Assembly (NCBI RefSeq): GCF_000701905.1
Contig: NZ_JNKC01000010.1
Coordinates: 1-64,000, forward strand
Direction of reading: 5' to 3'
DNA from: Proteiniclasticum ruminis DSM 24773
GTDB lineage: Bacteria > Bacillota > Clostridia > Clostridiales > Clostridiaceae
Length of the DNA: 64,000 nucleotides
Every line of letters begins with the position of its first letter. The stretch's first letter is position 1. The translations under genes were made by a program, and so were the position numbers. The notes under the pieces are model-generated. The model had not been told where the DNA came from, searched no databases, and saw only the letters and a list, made by a program, of their open reading frames with translations. Positions 34,879 to 43,807 of the stretch are shown here, one piece after another.

Positions 34879-35541
34879 TTAACTCCATGGCGTTTTCATA
34901 AAGATTTCTATGGGAAGCAGCTCCCCATTCAGTTTTCCTTCCAGTTCTCCAGCCAGATCTTCTCTGGCCACGGTGTACAGATGGGGAATCCCCAATTCTT
35001 TGGAAAGCTCAGACACAATCTGATCCCCTTTCAGAATTTCTTCCACTGTGGTCTCTAAAGACAGGTTGGTGTTGGAAATGAGATGCGTCACTTTCAGTCT
35101 TGCGCTTCTCTCAATACCTTCAATGTACTCTTTGATTCCTTTTTCATCTGGTGTCATAGGACGCTGGGTATTGATGACAAAAAACAGATTGTAGCCTGTT
35201 TTTAAAAGCTCCCCATTGTACTGCCCTAAAACCACGGCACCCATGTCGTCTCCACCGATGTCCATGATATAACTGGTATCTTTTTTGACAAAAATACCAC
35301 TGACTTCCGCAGGCACCATCATGAGCTCCGCATTGGACCACTCAGGATTTGCTGCGATGACATCAATCCCTTCTTTCCCCAGGGTCTCCTTGAAGTCCCG
35401 GATACAGAAAAACGGATTCACGATGTCGAGATCCACCAGGGCGACCTTTTGGCCTTCCCGGTTCATTTTCTTGGCCAGATTGATGGAAATTTCGGATTTT
35501 CCGCTGCCGAAATGTCCGGTGATGATCGTGATTCTCTCCAA
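34879..35541 (-). CDS. P-loop ATPase of the CobQ/MinD type heading the VOR operon
   Basis: 220 residues. Walker A G-H-F-G-S-G-K-S (about 9-16), switch-like V-D-L-D-I-V-N-P-F-F, and D-I-G-G-D-D-M-G. The start is TTG 35541, with GGAGG eight bases ahead. It precedes the ferredoxin subunit by 19 bases. Such ATPases often accompany VOR/KOR genes in Clostridia. A role in metal-centre insertion or enzyme maturation is plausible but not shown. Confidence 0.75.
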   Translation of the reverse strand: MERITIITGHFGSGKSEISINLAKKMNREGQKVALVDLDIVNPFFCIRDFKETLGKEGIDVIAANPEWSNAELMMVPAEVSGIFVKKDTSYIMDIGGDDMGAVVLGQYNGELLKTGYNLFFVINTQRPMTPDEKGIKEYIEGIERSARLKVTHLISNTNLSLETTVEEILKGDQIVSELSKELGIPHLYTVAREDLAGELEGKLNGELLPIEIFMKTPWS

Positions 35542-35602
35542 AGGCTATACCTCCATACATACTTTCATGGTTCTATTTTAGTACAAATTCCTTTGGGAAT
35601 CT

Positions 35603-35706
35603 AATTTTCAATTTCATGACAAAGCTCTTCATCTGATTGAAAATTAATGAATTGTTTGTAAAGTGAGAGGAACTTTCACAACAGAAATGGTCATCTGTTA
35701 TGAAAG
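35603..35706. repeat. two inverted repeats upstream of the VOR operon
   Basis: A perfect ten-base repeat AATTTTCAAT/ATTGAAAATT (35603-35612, 35636-35645) and a 13-base arm pair with one mismatch, CTTTCACAACAGA (35673-35685) and TCTGTTATGAAAG (35694-35706). The second may end transcription from buk; the first sits just upstream of the likely VOR promoter (-10 TAAAAT near 35581) and could be an operator. Confidence 0.5.
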
Positions 35707-35811
35707 ACCCCTGAATACCTTTACAAATCACGATTTTTAACTTTTTTAAGATTTTTTCACTCTATATTATGAATTTGATAATTTTATGTCATTCAATTTC
35801 TATTCTGTTGT

Positions 35812-36879
35812 CTATTCGTAGATGATGGCTTCTTCTTCTCCACAGAGGACACGATTGGCTGCTTCAGCAAGCGCCAAAAGCTCGTCTTCCCCGGGATACA
35901 CCACCACAGGGGCGATGAACTCCACTCTTTCCTTGATGATATTCACCATCATCTTGGAGTAGGCAATGCCGCCAGTAAGAAGGATGGCATCCACTTTTCC
36001 CATAAGCACCGGTGCAAGAGAACCGATTTCCTTTGCCACCTGATACCCCATGGCGTCGTAAATCTTCTTTGCTTCTGCGTCTCCCGCAGCTGCGCGGTTT
36101 TCCACTTCTCTAGCATCATTGGTTCCTAAATAGGAAACAAAGCCGCCTTTTCCTGTGATCATCTTGAGGATCTCTCCCTTGGTGTACTTTCCGGAGAAAG
36201 AAATTTCCACAAGATCTGCTGCAGGAAGGGTTCCGCTTCTTTCTGGAGAGAAAGGTCCTTCTCCATTCAGCGCGTTGTTCACATCCACAACCTTTCCATT
36301 CTTATGGGCGCCTACACTGATGCCTCCACCCAGATGCACCACAATGAGGTTCAGCTCGTTGTAGTCCAGATGGTTTTCCTTGGCATAGCGCTTTGCCACT
36401 GCCTTCTGATTGAGGGCGTGGAAAATGCTCACTTTTTCAAACTTGCTGTTTCCGGAGATTCTTGCCAGATCCTCCATTTCATCCACCACCACCGGGTCTG
36501 CGATGAAGGCTTCTTTTCCATATTCTGTAGCAAGGCCCTGAGCAATCATTGCTCCAAGGTTTGATGCATGCTCACCCTTGATGCTCTTTTTCAGGTCCGC
36601 CAGCATGGCTTCGTTTACTCTATAGGTACCGGATTTGATGGGCTTTAAAAGGCCCCCTCTGCCCACATAGGCGTCAAAAGAATCTAAAGCTTCCCCTTGA
36701 TCTGCCAGCACCTTTTTGATTTCCTCAATTCTCCACTCATACTGATCGATGACACTATGGAAACTTCCAATGACAGAAGCCTCATGACGCAGTGTATGAG
36801 ATGCCACTTCGGTGTTTCCGTCAAAAATACCGATTTTTGTGGATGTGGATCCTGGATTGATGATTAGTAGTTTACTCAT
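35812..36879 (-). CDS. buk: butyrate kinase (downstream copy)
   Basis: A 355-residue acetokinase-family enzyme: N-P-G-S-T-S-T-K-I at the start, V-H-L-G-G-G-I-S near 180, D-V-N-N-A-L-N-G-E-G-P-F-S-P-E-R-S-G and I-L-L-T-G-G-I-A-Y-S. It converts butyryl- or isobutyryl-phosphate plus ADP into the acid and ATP. ATG 36879 follows GGGGG; the frame from 36915 lacks a binding site. It closes the buk-ptb-buk operon. Confidence 0.93.
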   Translation of the reverse strand: MSKLLIINPGSTSTKIGIFDGNTEVASHTLRHEASVIGSFHSVIDQYEWRIEEIKKVLADQGEALDSFDAYVGRGGLLKPIKSGTYRVNEAMLADLKKSIKGEHASNLGAMIAQGLATEYGKEAFIADPVVVDEMEDLARISGNSKFEKVSIFHALNQKAVAKRYAKENHLDYNELNLIVVHLGGGISVGAHKNGKVVDVNNALNGEGPFSPERSGTLPAADLVEISFSGKYTKGEILKMITGKGGFVSYLGTNDAREVENRAAAGDAEAKKIYDAMGYQVAKEIGSLAPVLMGKVDAILLTGGIAYSKMMVNIIKERVEFIAPVVVYPGEDELLALAEAANRVLCGEEEAIIYE

Positions 36880-36938
36880 GTTTTCCCCCAAACGATTCAA
36901 ATAGATTTTACACACTGTTTCCTGAAAAAAGGTTTCTT

Positions 36939-37832
36939 CTATGCGTTCAGCACGGCCATGGCGATGCTGTTGACTTTGCTTTCAAAGGAGTCTGCTCTGG
37001 AGGTGACCACCACTGGGGCTTTTGCTCCCAGAAGGACACCACCGGACTTGCTTTCCGTCGTATAAGTGAGCGCTTTATATAGGACATTTCCGGATTCGAT
37101 GTTCGGCATCAGAAGAATGTCCGCATGACCGGCCACAGGGCTCTTGATGCCTTTATGTTCCGCAGCTTCCACACTGAGCGCATTATCCAGGGCCAAGGGT
37201 CCATCCACGATGCATCCTTTGATCTGCCCTCTGTCATTCATCTTGGACAGCATGGCTGCATCCACGGTGGCCTGCATGGCTTCGTTGACCACTTCCACAG
37301 CGCAGATTCCTGCTACTTTGGGTGTTTCAACACCAAGGCTCTTTACAAAGGAAACCGCATTGGTGAGAATCCCCACCTTTTCCTTAAGACCAGGGTAGGT
37401 GTTCATGGCTGCATCCGTGACAAAGAGCATCCGGTCATAACCTGGCACTTCAAAGGCTGCTATATGGCTGATGAGGTTGCCTGTGGCAAGACCTGTTTCC
37501 TTGTCCAGCACAGCCCTAAGAAGAGACTTGGTGTCCACCAGGCCTTTCATGAGAATGTCGCACTCTCCCTCTCTCACGAGATTCGCTGCAATCTTTGCTG
37601 CTTTCGCCGGGTTCTTCTCTCCAATGATTTTAAAAGTGTTCTCCAAGGACAGCTCGCTTAGAAGAGACAGAATCTTCTCCTCGTCTCCCACCAGCACTGC
37701 ATTGCAAAGCCCCAGCTCTTTCGCCTTCGCCACTGCCTTCAGAACTGGCTCATCTTCCGCCGCAGCCACTGCAATGACTCTTTGACGGTCACTGCCCTTG
37801 ATTTTCTCATAGATTTCATTAAAACTTTTCAC
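36939..37832 (-). CDS. ptb: phosphate butyryltransferase
   Basis: A 297-residue enzyme of the PTA/PTB family, converting acyl-CoA and phosphate into acyl-phosphate. The family features A-A-A-E-D, V-G-D, D-I-L-M-K-G-L-V-D-T, F-V-T-D-A-A-M-N and A-D-I-L-L-M-P-N-I-E-S-G-N are present. It sits between two butyrate kinase genes and overlaps the upstream one by 14 bases, so all three are probably one transcript. It follows naturally on the VOR product isobutyryl-CoA. Confidence 0.94.
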   Translation of the reverse strand: MKSFNEIYEKIKGSDRQRVIAVAAAEDEPVLKAVAKAKELGLCNAVLVGDEEKILSLLSELSLENTFKIIGEKNPAKAAKIAANLVREGECDILMKGLVDTKSLLRAVLDKETGLATGNLISHIAAFEVPGYDRMLFVTDAAMNTYPGLKEKVGILTNAVSFVKSLGVETPKVAGICAVEVVNEAMQATVDAAMLSKMNDRGQIKGCIVDGPLALDNALSVEAAEHKGIKSPVAGHADILLMPNIESGNVLYKALTYTTESKSGGVLLGAKAPVVVTSRADSFESKVNSIAMAVLNA

Positions 37833-38910
37833 TCAGTATTTCCTCCCTGTATCTCAGCGGTTTTTCTTCTCCGCTCAGCACTCTTCTTGACCCTTCATAG
37901 AGTGATTTCATTTCCAGTTCACCGGGCACTCTCACCACCGGTGCAATGAACTTCACATATTCTTCCACCATCCCCATGAGCATGCTGGAATAAGCGAGGC
38001 CTCCAGTCATAATGATGGCTTTCACATCGCCCTTCAGCACTGCTGCGGATGCGCCAATCTCCTTGGCGATCTGGTAGGCCATGGCCTCGTAGACTTTGGC
38101 TGCATAATCATCCCCATCATGGATCATTCTTTCCACTTCTCTGGCATCTGATGTGCCAAGATGGGACACAAGACCCGCACTTCTCTGGAACTTTCTAAGA
38201 AGAGACTTCTTGTCGTACTCTCCGGAGAAGGCATATTTCACCAGAACTCCTAGAGGCAGCGTGCCCACACGTTCCGGACTGAAAGGTCCCCCGTGGTTTG
38301 CGTTGTTCACATCCACCAATCTTCCCTTTTTCAGCGGTCCTATAGAAAAGCCTCCACCCAGATGCGCCACGATGAAATTATCTTCATAAAAACTGAATCC
38401 TTCTTCTTCGCAGACCTTTCTTGTGACGCCTTTGATGTTCAGGTAATGAGCAAGAGAGCCTCTTTCTTCTCCTTTAAGACCTGTAAATCTGGCCACATCG
38501 TCCATTTCATCGCAGGCCACAGGATCGACAATATAGGCTTCTACACCAGCCTCATCGGCAATCTCTTTGGCAAGGATAGGTCCCAGGTTCGAGGCATGCT
38601 CCCCTTGCACGGCAGCTTTCAGATCGTTCACAATATCCATATCCACAAGATAGGTGCCCCCTCTTATGGGTCTCAGAAGTCCACCGCGGCCAACCACGCA
38701 GGCAAGGTCCTCTTTTCCGATTTTCTTCTCCCGGAGGACCCTTATGATTTCTTCCCGTCTAACTTCACTCTGGTCGATGATATGTTCAAAGGCCTTCAAC
38801 ACTTCCACATTGTGTTCCACCACTTCTGTATGAATCTCCATGGACTCGGTACTGTAAATGGCAATCTTTGTGGATGTGGATCCAGGATTGATGACAAGCA
38901 CATATTTCAT
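37819..38910 (-). CDS. buk: butyrate kinase (upstream copy)
   Basis: 363 residues with the same acetokinase-family motifs as the downstream copy (N-P-G-S-T-S-T-K-I-A, A-H-L-G-G-G-F-S-I, N-H-G-G-P-F-S-P-E-R-V-G, I-I-M-T-G-G-L-A-Y-S). The two clearly differ through most of the chain, so they are old paralogues with perhaps different acid preference (for example butyrate and isobutyrate/isovalerate). It begins the operon after GGGAGG and an extended -10 promoter with an operator-like dyad. Confidence 0.93.
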   Translation of the reverse strand: MKYVLVINPGSTSTKIAIYSTESMEIHTEVVEHNVEVLKAFEHIIDQSEVRREEIIRVLREKKIGKEDLACVVGRGGLLRPIRGGTYLVDMDIVNDLKAAVQGEHASNLGPILAKEIADEAGVEAYIVDPVACDEMDDVARFTGLKGEERGSLAHYLNIKGVTRKVCEEEGFSFYEDNFIVAHLGGGFSIGPLKKGRLVDVNNANHGGPFSPERVGTLPLGVLVKYAFSGEYDKKSLLRKFQRSAGLVSHLGTSDAREVERMIHDGDDYAAKVYEAMAYQIAKEIGASAAVLKGDVKAIIMTGGLAYSSMLMGMVEEYVKFIAPVVRVPGELEMKSLYEGSRRVLSGEEKPLRYREEILSEKF

Positions 38911-38940
38911 ACGCTTTCCCTCCCATAATATTTCTATTTA

Positions 38941-38978
38941 ATCATAACAGAAACCCTTTACATTTGAAAATATGTAAA
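38941..38978 (-). promoter_or_regulatory. promoter and operator-like dyad of the buk-ptb-buk operon
   Basis: On the minus strand -35 TTTCAA (38964-38969), 17-base spacer, and extended -10 TG-T-TATGAT (38941-38949). A perfect seven-base inverted repeat TTTACAT-8-ATGTAAA (38957-38978) straddles the -35 box, where a repressor or activator could act. Confidence 0.6.
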
Positions 38979-39085
38979 CTCTCTTATTTTTAAACCATCT
39001 GTTGTAGATGTTCCAATAAAACCGTTTTTCCATTATCTTTTTCATATTTTATGTTGAAACATACACAATTATATTGTTTATTTGT

Positions 39086-39116
39086 CAAAAAATCATCTGG
39101 ACTTGTCCAGATGATT
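39086..39116 (-). terminator. intrinsic terminator of the COG2509 gene
   Basis: A perfect 12-base stem, AATCATCTGGAC (39091-39102) and GTCCAGATGATT (39105-39116), then TTTTTT on the minus strand, directly after the stop codon. Confidence 0.92.
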
Positions 39117-39121
39117 CTTCA

Positions 39122-40714
39122 CTACTTCATAGGTTTGTACTTTCGGATCACTGCTTCTGCCACCTTTATGCCATCCACAGCACTGCTGATGATGCCTCCA
39201 GCATAGCCTGCCCCTTCGCCACAGGGGTAAAGGCCTTCTGCAGAAGGACTTTCTAAAGTTTCTCCCCGGAGAATCCTCACGGGCGCGGAGGTTCTTGTCT
39301 CCACCCCTGTAAGAAGTGCGCCGTGTTTTGTGAATCCCTCCATCTTCTTTTCAAACTGCAGCAGTCCATCTGCCAGCCCCTCAGTAATATAGGCAGGAAA
39401 AAGATCCTTCAGAAGCGCACTCTTCACGCCGGGCTCATAGGACGGATGCACTTCTCCAAAGGTCTCTGTGAGCTTCCCTTCTAAAAAATCCTCCACCTTC
39501 TGGACCGGCGCATGATAACCGCCTCCTCCCAGCTGGAAGGCTTTCTTTTCTAGATTTCTCTGGAAAGCGATGCCCGCCAAAGGATGGGAACCGTAATCAT
39601 CCGGTGTGACAGAAACCACCAGAGCAGAATTGGCATTCTCCTTGTCCCGGGCATGATAGCTCATGCCATTGACCACTAGATGCCCTTCTTCACTGGCCGC
39701 TGGCACCACAAGACCTCCAGGACACATGCAGAAGCTGTAGACCCCTCTGCCATCTCTGGTTTTCGCTGCTAAAGTATACTCTGCCGGGCGCAGCTTCGGA
39801 TGCCGGAAAGAGGGTCCGTACTGGCTTTCACTGATTCTCCACTGAAGATTCTCAATGCGCACGCCTACAGCCATGGACTTGGCTTCCATGGTGATTCCTT
39901 TGGAGAAAAGAGTCTCGTAGGTATCCCGGGCACTGTGCCCCAGGGCCAGGATCACCACCTCTGTTTCAAAAGGTTCTCCATTGACAGTGATTTCCTTCAG
40001 CGCTCCATCCTTTATTTTGAGATTTTCCATCTGGCTGTAGAAACGGACTTCTCCACCCAGTTCCTTAATTCTTTCCCGGATTTTCACCACCACGTCTTTC
40101 AGAAGATCGGTACCCACATGGGGCTTGGATAGATAGGCAATCTCCTCCGGCGCTCCTGCGGAAAGAAGCGTATCAATGACTTCATGGATTCTTGGGTCCT
40201 TGATTCTCGTGGTGAGTTTTCCGTCAGAATACGCACCTGCTCCTCCTTCTCCAAACTGGATGTTGGTTTTCACATCCAGGATGCCGGTCTTCATGAAGAA
40301 GTCCACCTTCTCATCCCGCTCTTTCATAGGCGCTCCACGTTCCAGAACCAGGGGACAGTATCCTTCTTCCGCCAGCTTCAGAGCAGCGAAGAGTCCCGCA
40401 GGACCAAGTCCTACAACAACTGGTCTGTGCTTCAGGAGCATATTTCCCTTTGTGAGGGGCTCCCGGATTGTCTCCGCATAGTGGGAAACCTTTGGACTTC
40501 TGTTTTTCCGAAGGGCCAGCTCTTCATCCTTCACCGTAAGGTGAACAGTATGCACGAACTTTAAAGGTTCTTTTCTCGCATCAATGGACTCCTTCTGAAT
40601 TTCCAGAAACAAAATCTCACTTTCCGGGATTCGTAAAAGCTTCGCTGCTTTTCCCTTCAGATCACTTTTTTCTTCTTCTAAGGTCAGTTCCAGATTAGTA
40701 ATCTTTATCATCAT
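39122..40714 (-). CDS. FAD-dependent oxidoreductase, COG2509 family
   Basis: About 530 residues. After a small N-terminal domain, V-V-G-L-G-P-A-G-L-F-A-A (FAD-binding GxGxxG) begins near 105; G-E-G-G-A-G-A-Y-S-D-G-K-L follows, and the last third has G-E-G-A-G-Y-A-G-G-I. This is the uncharacterised 'NAD(FAD)-utilising dehydrogenase' family, common in Clostridia. GGAG lies five and eight bases before two adjacent ATGs at 40714 and 40711; the upstream GTG overlaps that site. Its role is unknown; related proteins act near tRNA modification or lipid reduction. Confidence 0.9.
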   Translation of the reverse strand: MMIKITNLELTLEEEKSDLKGKAAKLLRIPESEILFLEIQKESIDARKEPLKFVHTVHLTVKDEELALRKNRSPKVSHYAETIREPLTKGNMLLKHRPVVVGLGPAGLFAALKLAEEGYCPLVLERGAPMKERDEKVDFFMKTGILDVKTNIQFGEGGAGAYSDGKLTTRIKDPRIHEVIDTLLSAGAPEEIAYLSKPHVGTDLLKDVVVKIRERIKELGGEVRFYSQMENLKIKDGALKEITVNGEPFETEVVILALGHSARDTYETLFSKGITMEAKSMAVGVRIENLQWRISESQYGPSFRHPKLRPAEYTLAAKTRDGRGVYSFCMCPGGLVVPAASEEGHLVVNGMSYHARDKENANSALVVSVTPDDYGSHPLAGIAFQRNLEKKAFQLGGGGYHAPVQKVEDFLEGKLTETFGEVHPSYEPGVKSALLKDLFPAYITEGLADGLLQFEKKMEGFTKHGALLTGVETRTSAPVRILRGETLESPSAEGLYPCGEGAGYAGGIISSAVDGIKVAEAVIRKYKPMK

Positions 40715-40723
40715 CTTCACTCC

Positions 40724-40749
40724 AAAAATGGAAGCCCGAAGGCTTCCAT
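40724..40749 (-). terminator. intrinsic terminator of cdaR
   Basis: ATGGAAGCC (40728-40736) and GGCTTCCAT (40741-40749) form a perfect stem with a stable TTCG tetraloop on the minus strand, followed by TTTTT. It overlaps the leader of the COG2509 gene. Confidence 0.88.
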
Positions 40750-40768
40750 CTGTATTTTTTCCTTGATA

Positions 40769-42016
40769 TTATCCTGCAGGGGTCTGTTCCGGCGGCAGCT
40801 CTTCTTCACCTTCCACTGTAATGGTGACAGAAATGACCAGCGGATTCACAGAGACTTCAATCATATCCACCGGCAGCACAATCTTTGGTGTCAGCTCGTA
40901 TTCACCAGGCTGAAGCCCCGTCAGATCAATTTCTGCGGTGATGGATTCTTCTGTGATTTCATCCAGTGCACTTTGTGGTCCGCTGACCACGATGTTCACC
41001 GAGTTTGTGGAAAGGGTAACACTGAACCCTTCTCCCATACCGATGGTGGTGACCCGTTTTGAAATGGTCTTGGTCTCAAAAGCTTCCAGCACGAGAGATA
41101 CGGTAGCGCTGGAGTTTCCTTCCACAGCTATGATGCCCTCTGGAATCACCAGCCGTTTCAGATGGTCTCCAGACTCATTGATTTCTGACAGATTCAGCTC
41201 TTCCGTGGAGATCTCGCTGATCTGGTTCAGCAGACTGTCCGGTCCTGCTATAAGAATGGTGGCTGGTGCCACAGAGGTGCTGAGAAGTTCAAAGCCTTCT
41301 GGAACTTCACCCGCGGTATCCACCACAATGGGCACAGACTTCGTAGAAAAGACTTCAATGTTCATCTCCACATAAAGAGGAGAGAACTGCACGTGGTTTA
41401 CCACCTGGTCTTTTTCATCGATGGCCACAAGGGAAAGAATTTCTTTATAATTTTCCTCCAGACCTTCCCGCTGGCCTCTGGCTGCAAGAGCCTTGACCTG
41501 ATTCACATACTGCGCAGGTCCTTTCACCATGACGGAAGCTGGATTGAAGGTGGTCCCTGCCACATAATGGCCGTCGGCTGCTTCTGCATCAAACTGGGAC
41601 ACAATAGGCACTTCTCTTTCCAGATAATCATCCAGATACACAATGGCTTTCACATTGCTGCTGGGTGTCACATCCAGGTCCGCTGGGTAGGAAGTGATTT
41701 CAATGGGCACTTCGTTGATGCCTGCTTTCAGGGGAAGATCATCGAGATTTGCCACCACTCTGAAATTGCTGGCAACACTACGATATACTTCAGACGCAGG
41801 TCCTTTCACCGTCAGGGTCACCATGATGTCCTGATTCGGAAGAAGCGCCAGATTCTGTTCTGTGATGTTCTCCAGGTTTTCCAGTCTCACGGGCACATTG
41901 TACACCTTCATGGTCTTGATGGGATTTTCCACATTGATGATGTAGATCCAAAGACTGAAGGATAAAATGAGACTGACTATTTTTAGGAGGAGATCCGATC
42001 CTTTTTGCTTAGCCAT
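40769..42016 (-). CDS. cdaR: CdaA regulator CdaR (YbbR domain protein)
   Basis: A 415-residue membrane protein: a cytosolic N terminus, one helix (L-K-I-V-S-L-I-L-S-F-S-L-W-I-Y), then about four YbbR repeats of roughly 85-90 residues outside the cell, each with V-x-V-x-G-P motifs (for example V-K-G-P, I-A-G-P, V-S-G-P). It controls the diadenylate cyclase CdaA. Its start lies inside the end of cdaA (34-base overlap). A Pro/Glu-rich tail ends the protein. Confidence 0.94.
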   Translation of the reverse strand: MAKQKGSDLLLKIVSLILSFSLWIYIINVENPIKTMKVYNVPVRLENLENITEQNLALLPNQDIMVTLTVKGPASEVYRSVASNFRVVANLDDLPLKAGINEVPIEITSYPADLDVTPSSNVKAIVYLDDYLEREVPIVSQFDAEAADGHYVAGTTFNPASVMVKGPAQYVNQVKALAARGQREGLEENYKEILSLVAIDEKDQVVNHVQFSPLYVEMNIEVFSTKSVPIVVDTAGEVPEGFELLSTSVAPATILIAGPDSLLNQISEISTEELNLSEINESGDHLKRLVIPEGIIAVEGNSSATVSLVLEAFETKTISKRVTTIGMGEGFSVTLSTNSVNIVVSGPQSALDEITEESITAEIDLTGLQPGEYELTPKIVLPVDMIEVSVNPLVISVTITVEGEEELPPEQTPAG

Positions 42017-42834
42017 GATTCAATCTTCTCCTTCCATGTAATTTTCTTTTCAATCTTGCTGGTCAGGATCTTCACAAGGATTTTCTGAAGCCTCTCCTTG
42101 TCGTAGTTTCGGACAAGCTTGCCGTTGAGGGCAAGAGAAATGGTGCCTGTTTCCTCTGAAACGATGAGCACCAGAGCATCAGACACTTCTGAAAGTCCTA
42201 GAGCTGCCCGGTGCCTTGTGCCCAGGCTTTTGCTGATGTCTTTGTTGTTGGTGAGAGGAAGCACACATCCAGAGGAAGAGATCCTGTCTCCTCTTATGAT
42301 GGTAGCTCCATCATGAAGTGGTGTATTGGGTACAAAGATATTTTCTAAAAGCGCCGTGGAGACCACCGCATCAATTTTAGTGCCTGTCTCACTGATGTCC
42401 CCAAGACCTGTGTCCTGTTCAATAACAATGAGGGCTCCGGTTTTACTTTCACTTAAATTGTCCACAGCTTCTACGATTTCATTCACAACTTTGGTCAGGA
42501 TATCCGCATCTCTCAGCACCCTTCTGTCACTGAAGGCCGATCTTCCCAAGTGCTCCAGAATCCTTCGGATTTCCGGTTGGAAGATGATGACCAGCGTCAG
42601 CACTCCAATGGTGATGGTCTTACTGATGATGGTATACACCATGGTGAGATTGAAGATATAACTGATGGGAATGAGCAGCAAAATCAGCACAATGCCGCGA
42701 AGAAGCAGCTCCGCCCTTGTTTCGATAATCAGTTTATAAGCTCTATAAATCAGATACGCCACGATGAGAATATCAATGACGGAGGAAATATTCATATTTC
42801 TAACGGTATTCAGTATGGTATTGAGCGTTTCCAC
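41983..42834 (-). CDS. cdaA: diadenylate cyclase CdaA
   Basis: A 283-residue membrane enzyme making c-di-AMP, the second messenger for potassium and osmotic balance and cell-wall stress. Three helices fill residues 15-85; the DisA_N domain follows with T-P-L-H-D-G-A (ATP binding) and G-T-R-H-R-A-A. It starts with GTG after GGGAGGTG. It is paired with cdaR, but glmM, the usual third gene, is about 14 kb away in this window. Confidence 0.96.
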   Translation of the reverse strand: METLNTILNTVRNMNISSVIDILIVAYLIYRAYKLIIETRAELLLRGIVLILLLIPISYIFNLTMVYTIISKTITIGVLTLVIIFQPEIRRILEHLGRSAFSDRRVLRDADILTKVVNEIVEAVDNLSESKTGALIVIEQDTGLGDISETGTKIDAVVSTALLENIFVPNTPLHDGATIIRGDRISSSGCVLPLTNNKDISKSLGTRHRAALGLSEVSDALVLIVSEETGTISLALNGKLVRNYDKERLQKILVKILTSKIEKKITWKEKIESWLSKKDRISS

Positions 42835-43027
42835 GGGACACCTCCCCTGCTTTTCTCAGCAGATTTTAGTCAATATATTTAAATTATACAATAGAACGCG
42901 CTTGGATTGTGCACAATTTTCGGTTTTTGGCAATTTCTTTGCAGTATTCACCGATGTTTCATATTATGCATCGATAAATAGGATCCTCTTATGCTGCATG
43001 CTCCTCTCCCATTGTAGCGGATGAACT

Positions 43028-43063
43028 AAAAAACCTCTTAAAAGAACGGGTCTTTTAAGGGGG
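43028..43063 (-). terminator. terminator-like hairpin upstream of cdaA
   Basis: CTTAAAAGA (43037-43045) pairs with TCTTTTAAG (43051-43059), extended by C-C/G-G, then TTTTTT on the minus strand. It separates cdaA from a gene-poor stretch, 43064-43283, in which I see no supported gene. Confidence 0.7.
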
Positions 43064-43283
43064 TTTTAATATCTTTTCAAGATTTCTAAAGAATGCAGTC
43101 CTTTACAGCTGATTTTTCTTCAGAATAGACCCTCTATTCCTGTTGTGCACAAAATTTTCTGGAGGTCTCTTCCACTATCTCCTAAGATTGCCTGATCATA
43201 TCCTTCCTCTTCTACAACCTTTCTTTGATGACAAAAAGTGAAACCCGCAAGGATCTTACGCTTTCTGTGTAACGATAGGAAGC

Positions 43284-43319
43284 AAAAACCCCTTCCAAAA
43301 GCACAGCTTTCAGAAGGGG
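43284..43319 (-). terminator. intrinsic terminator of trxA
   Basis: CCCCTTC (43289-43295) pairs with GAAGGGG (43313-43319), with an inner AAAGC/GCTTT stem, and the minus-strand RNA ends in TTTTTGC. Confidence 0.85.
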
Positions 43320-43327
43320 ATCTTCAA

Positions 43328-43642
43328 TTACTTATTTCTGTTGATGAATGCTCGCAGCTCTTCCTTTGGTCTGAAACCAACGATCTGGTCCACCAACTGG
43401 CCATTTCTAAATGCCAGAAGTGTAGGGATGCTGGCAACTCTGTACTTTGCTGCCTGCTGTGGGTTGTTGTCCACATTGAGCTTCACAAATTCCACATCTT
43501 CAATTTCGTCGTTGAGTTCTTCAAATAGGGGAGCGAGCATTTTGCAGGGTCCGCACCAAGGTGCCCAAAAGTCCACCAGTACAAGTCCTTCTTTTCCAAG
43601 TACATCACTTTCAAAAGTGCTGCCTGTTACTTCCTTAATCAT
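43328..43642 (-). CDS. trxA: thioredoxin
   Basis: 104 residues with the redox site W-C-G-P-C (29-33), F-V-K-L-N-V-D-N-N, the cis-proline segment V-A-S-I-P-T-L and a C-terminal G-F-R-P-K-E-E-L. A general disulfide reductase of the cytosol. A TATAAT -10 box lies near 43678-43683, upstream of AGGAGG, so it is probably transcribed alone. Confidence 0.96.
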   Translation of the reverse strand: MIKEVTGSTFESDVLGKEGLVLVDFWAPWCGPCKMLAPLFEELNDEIEDVEFVKLNVDNNPQQAAKYRVASIPTLLAFRNGQLVDQIVGFRPKEELRAFINRNK

Positions 43643-43807
43643 ATCTTTTCCTCCTGAGTCTTTAAATTATATTACCCATTATACACATTCTTTTTCATTT
43701 TTACAGTTGGTCGTGAAAAATTAACAGAAGGTTTCCTTTGACAAATTTTGACATCAAAACGTTTACATTCCCTTCAGAAAGAACCTTGTTTCAGGTTCTT
43801 CTTCCCA

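Noticed and set aside
43120-43278. Minus-strand open frame of about 53 codons between two terminators (reads V-V-E-E-E-G-Y-D-Q near its middle)
   Set aside because: No start codon with a ribosome binding site, the frame runs back through the trxA terminator, and no family was recognised. Possibly a gene remnant, not a supported gene.
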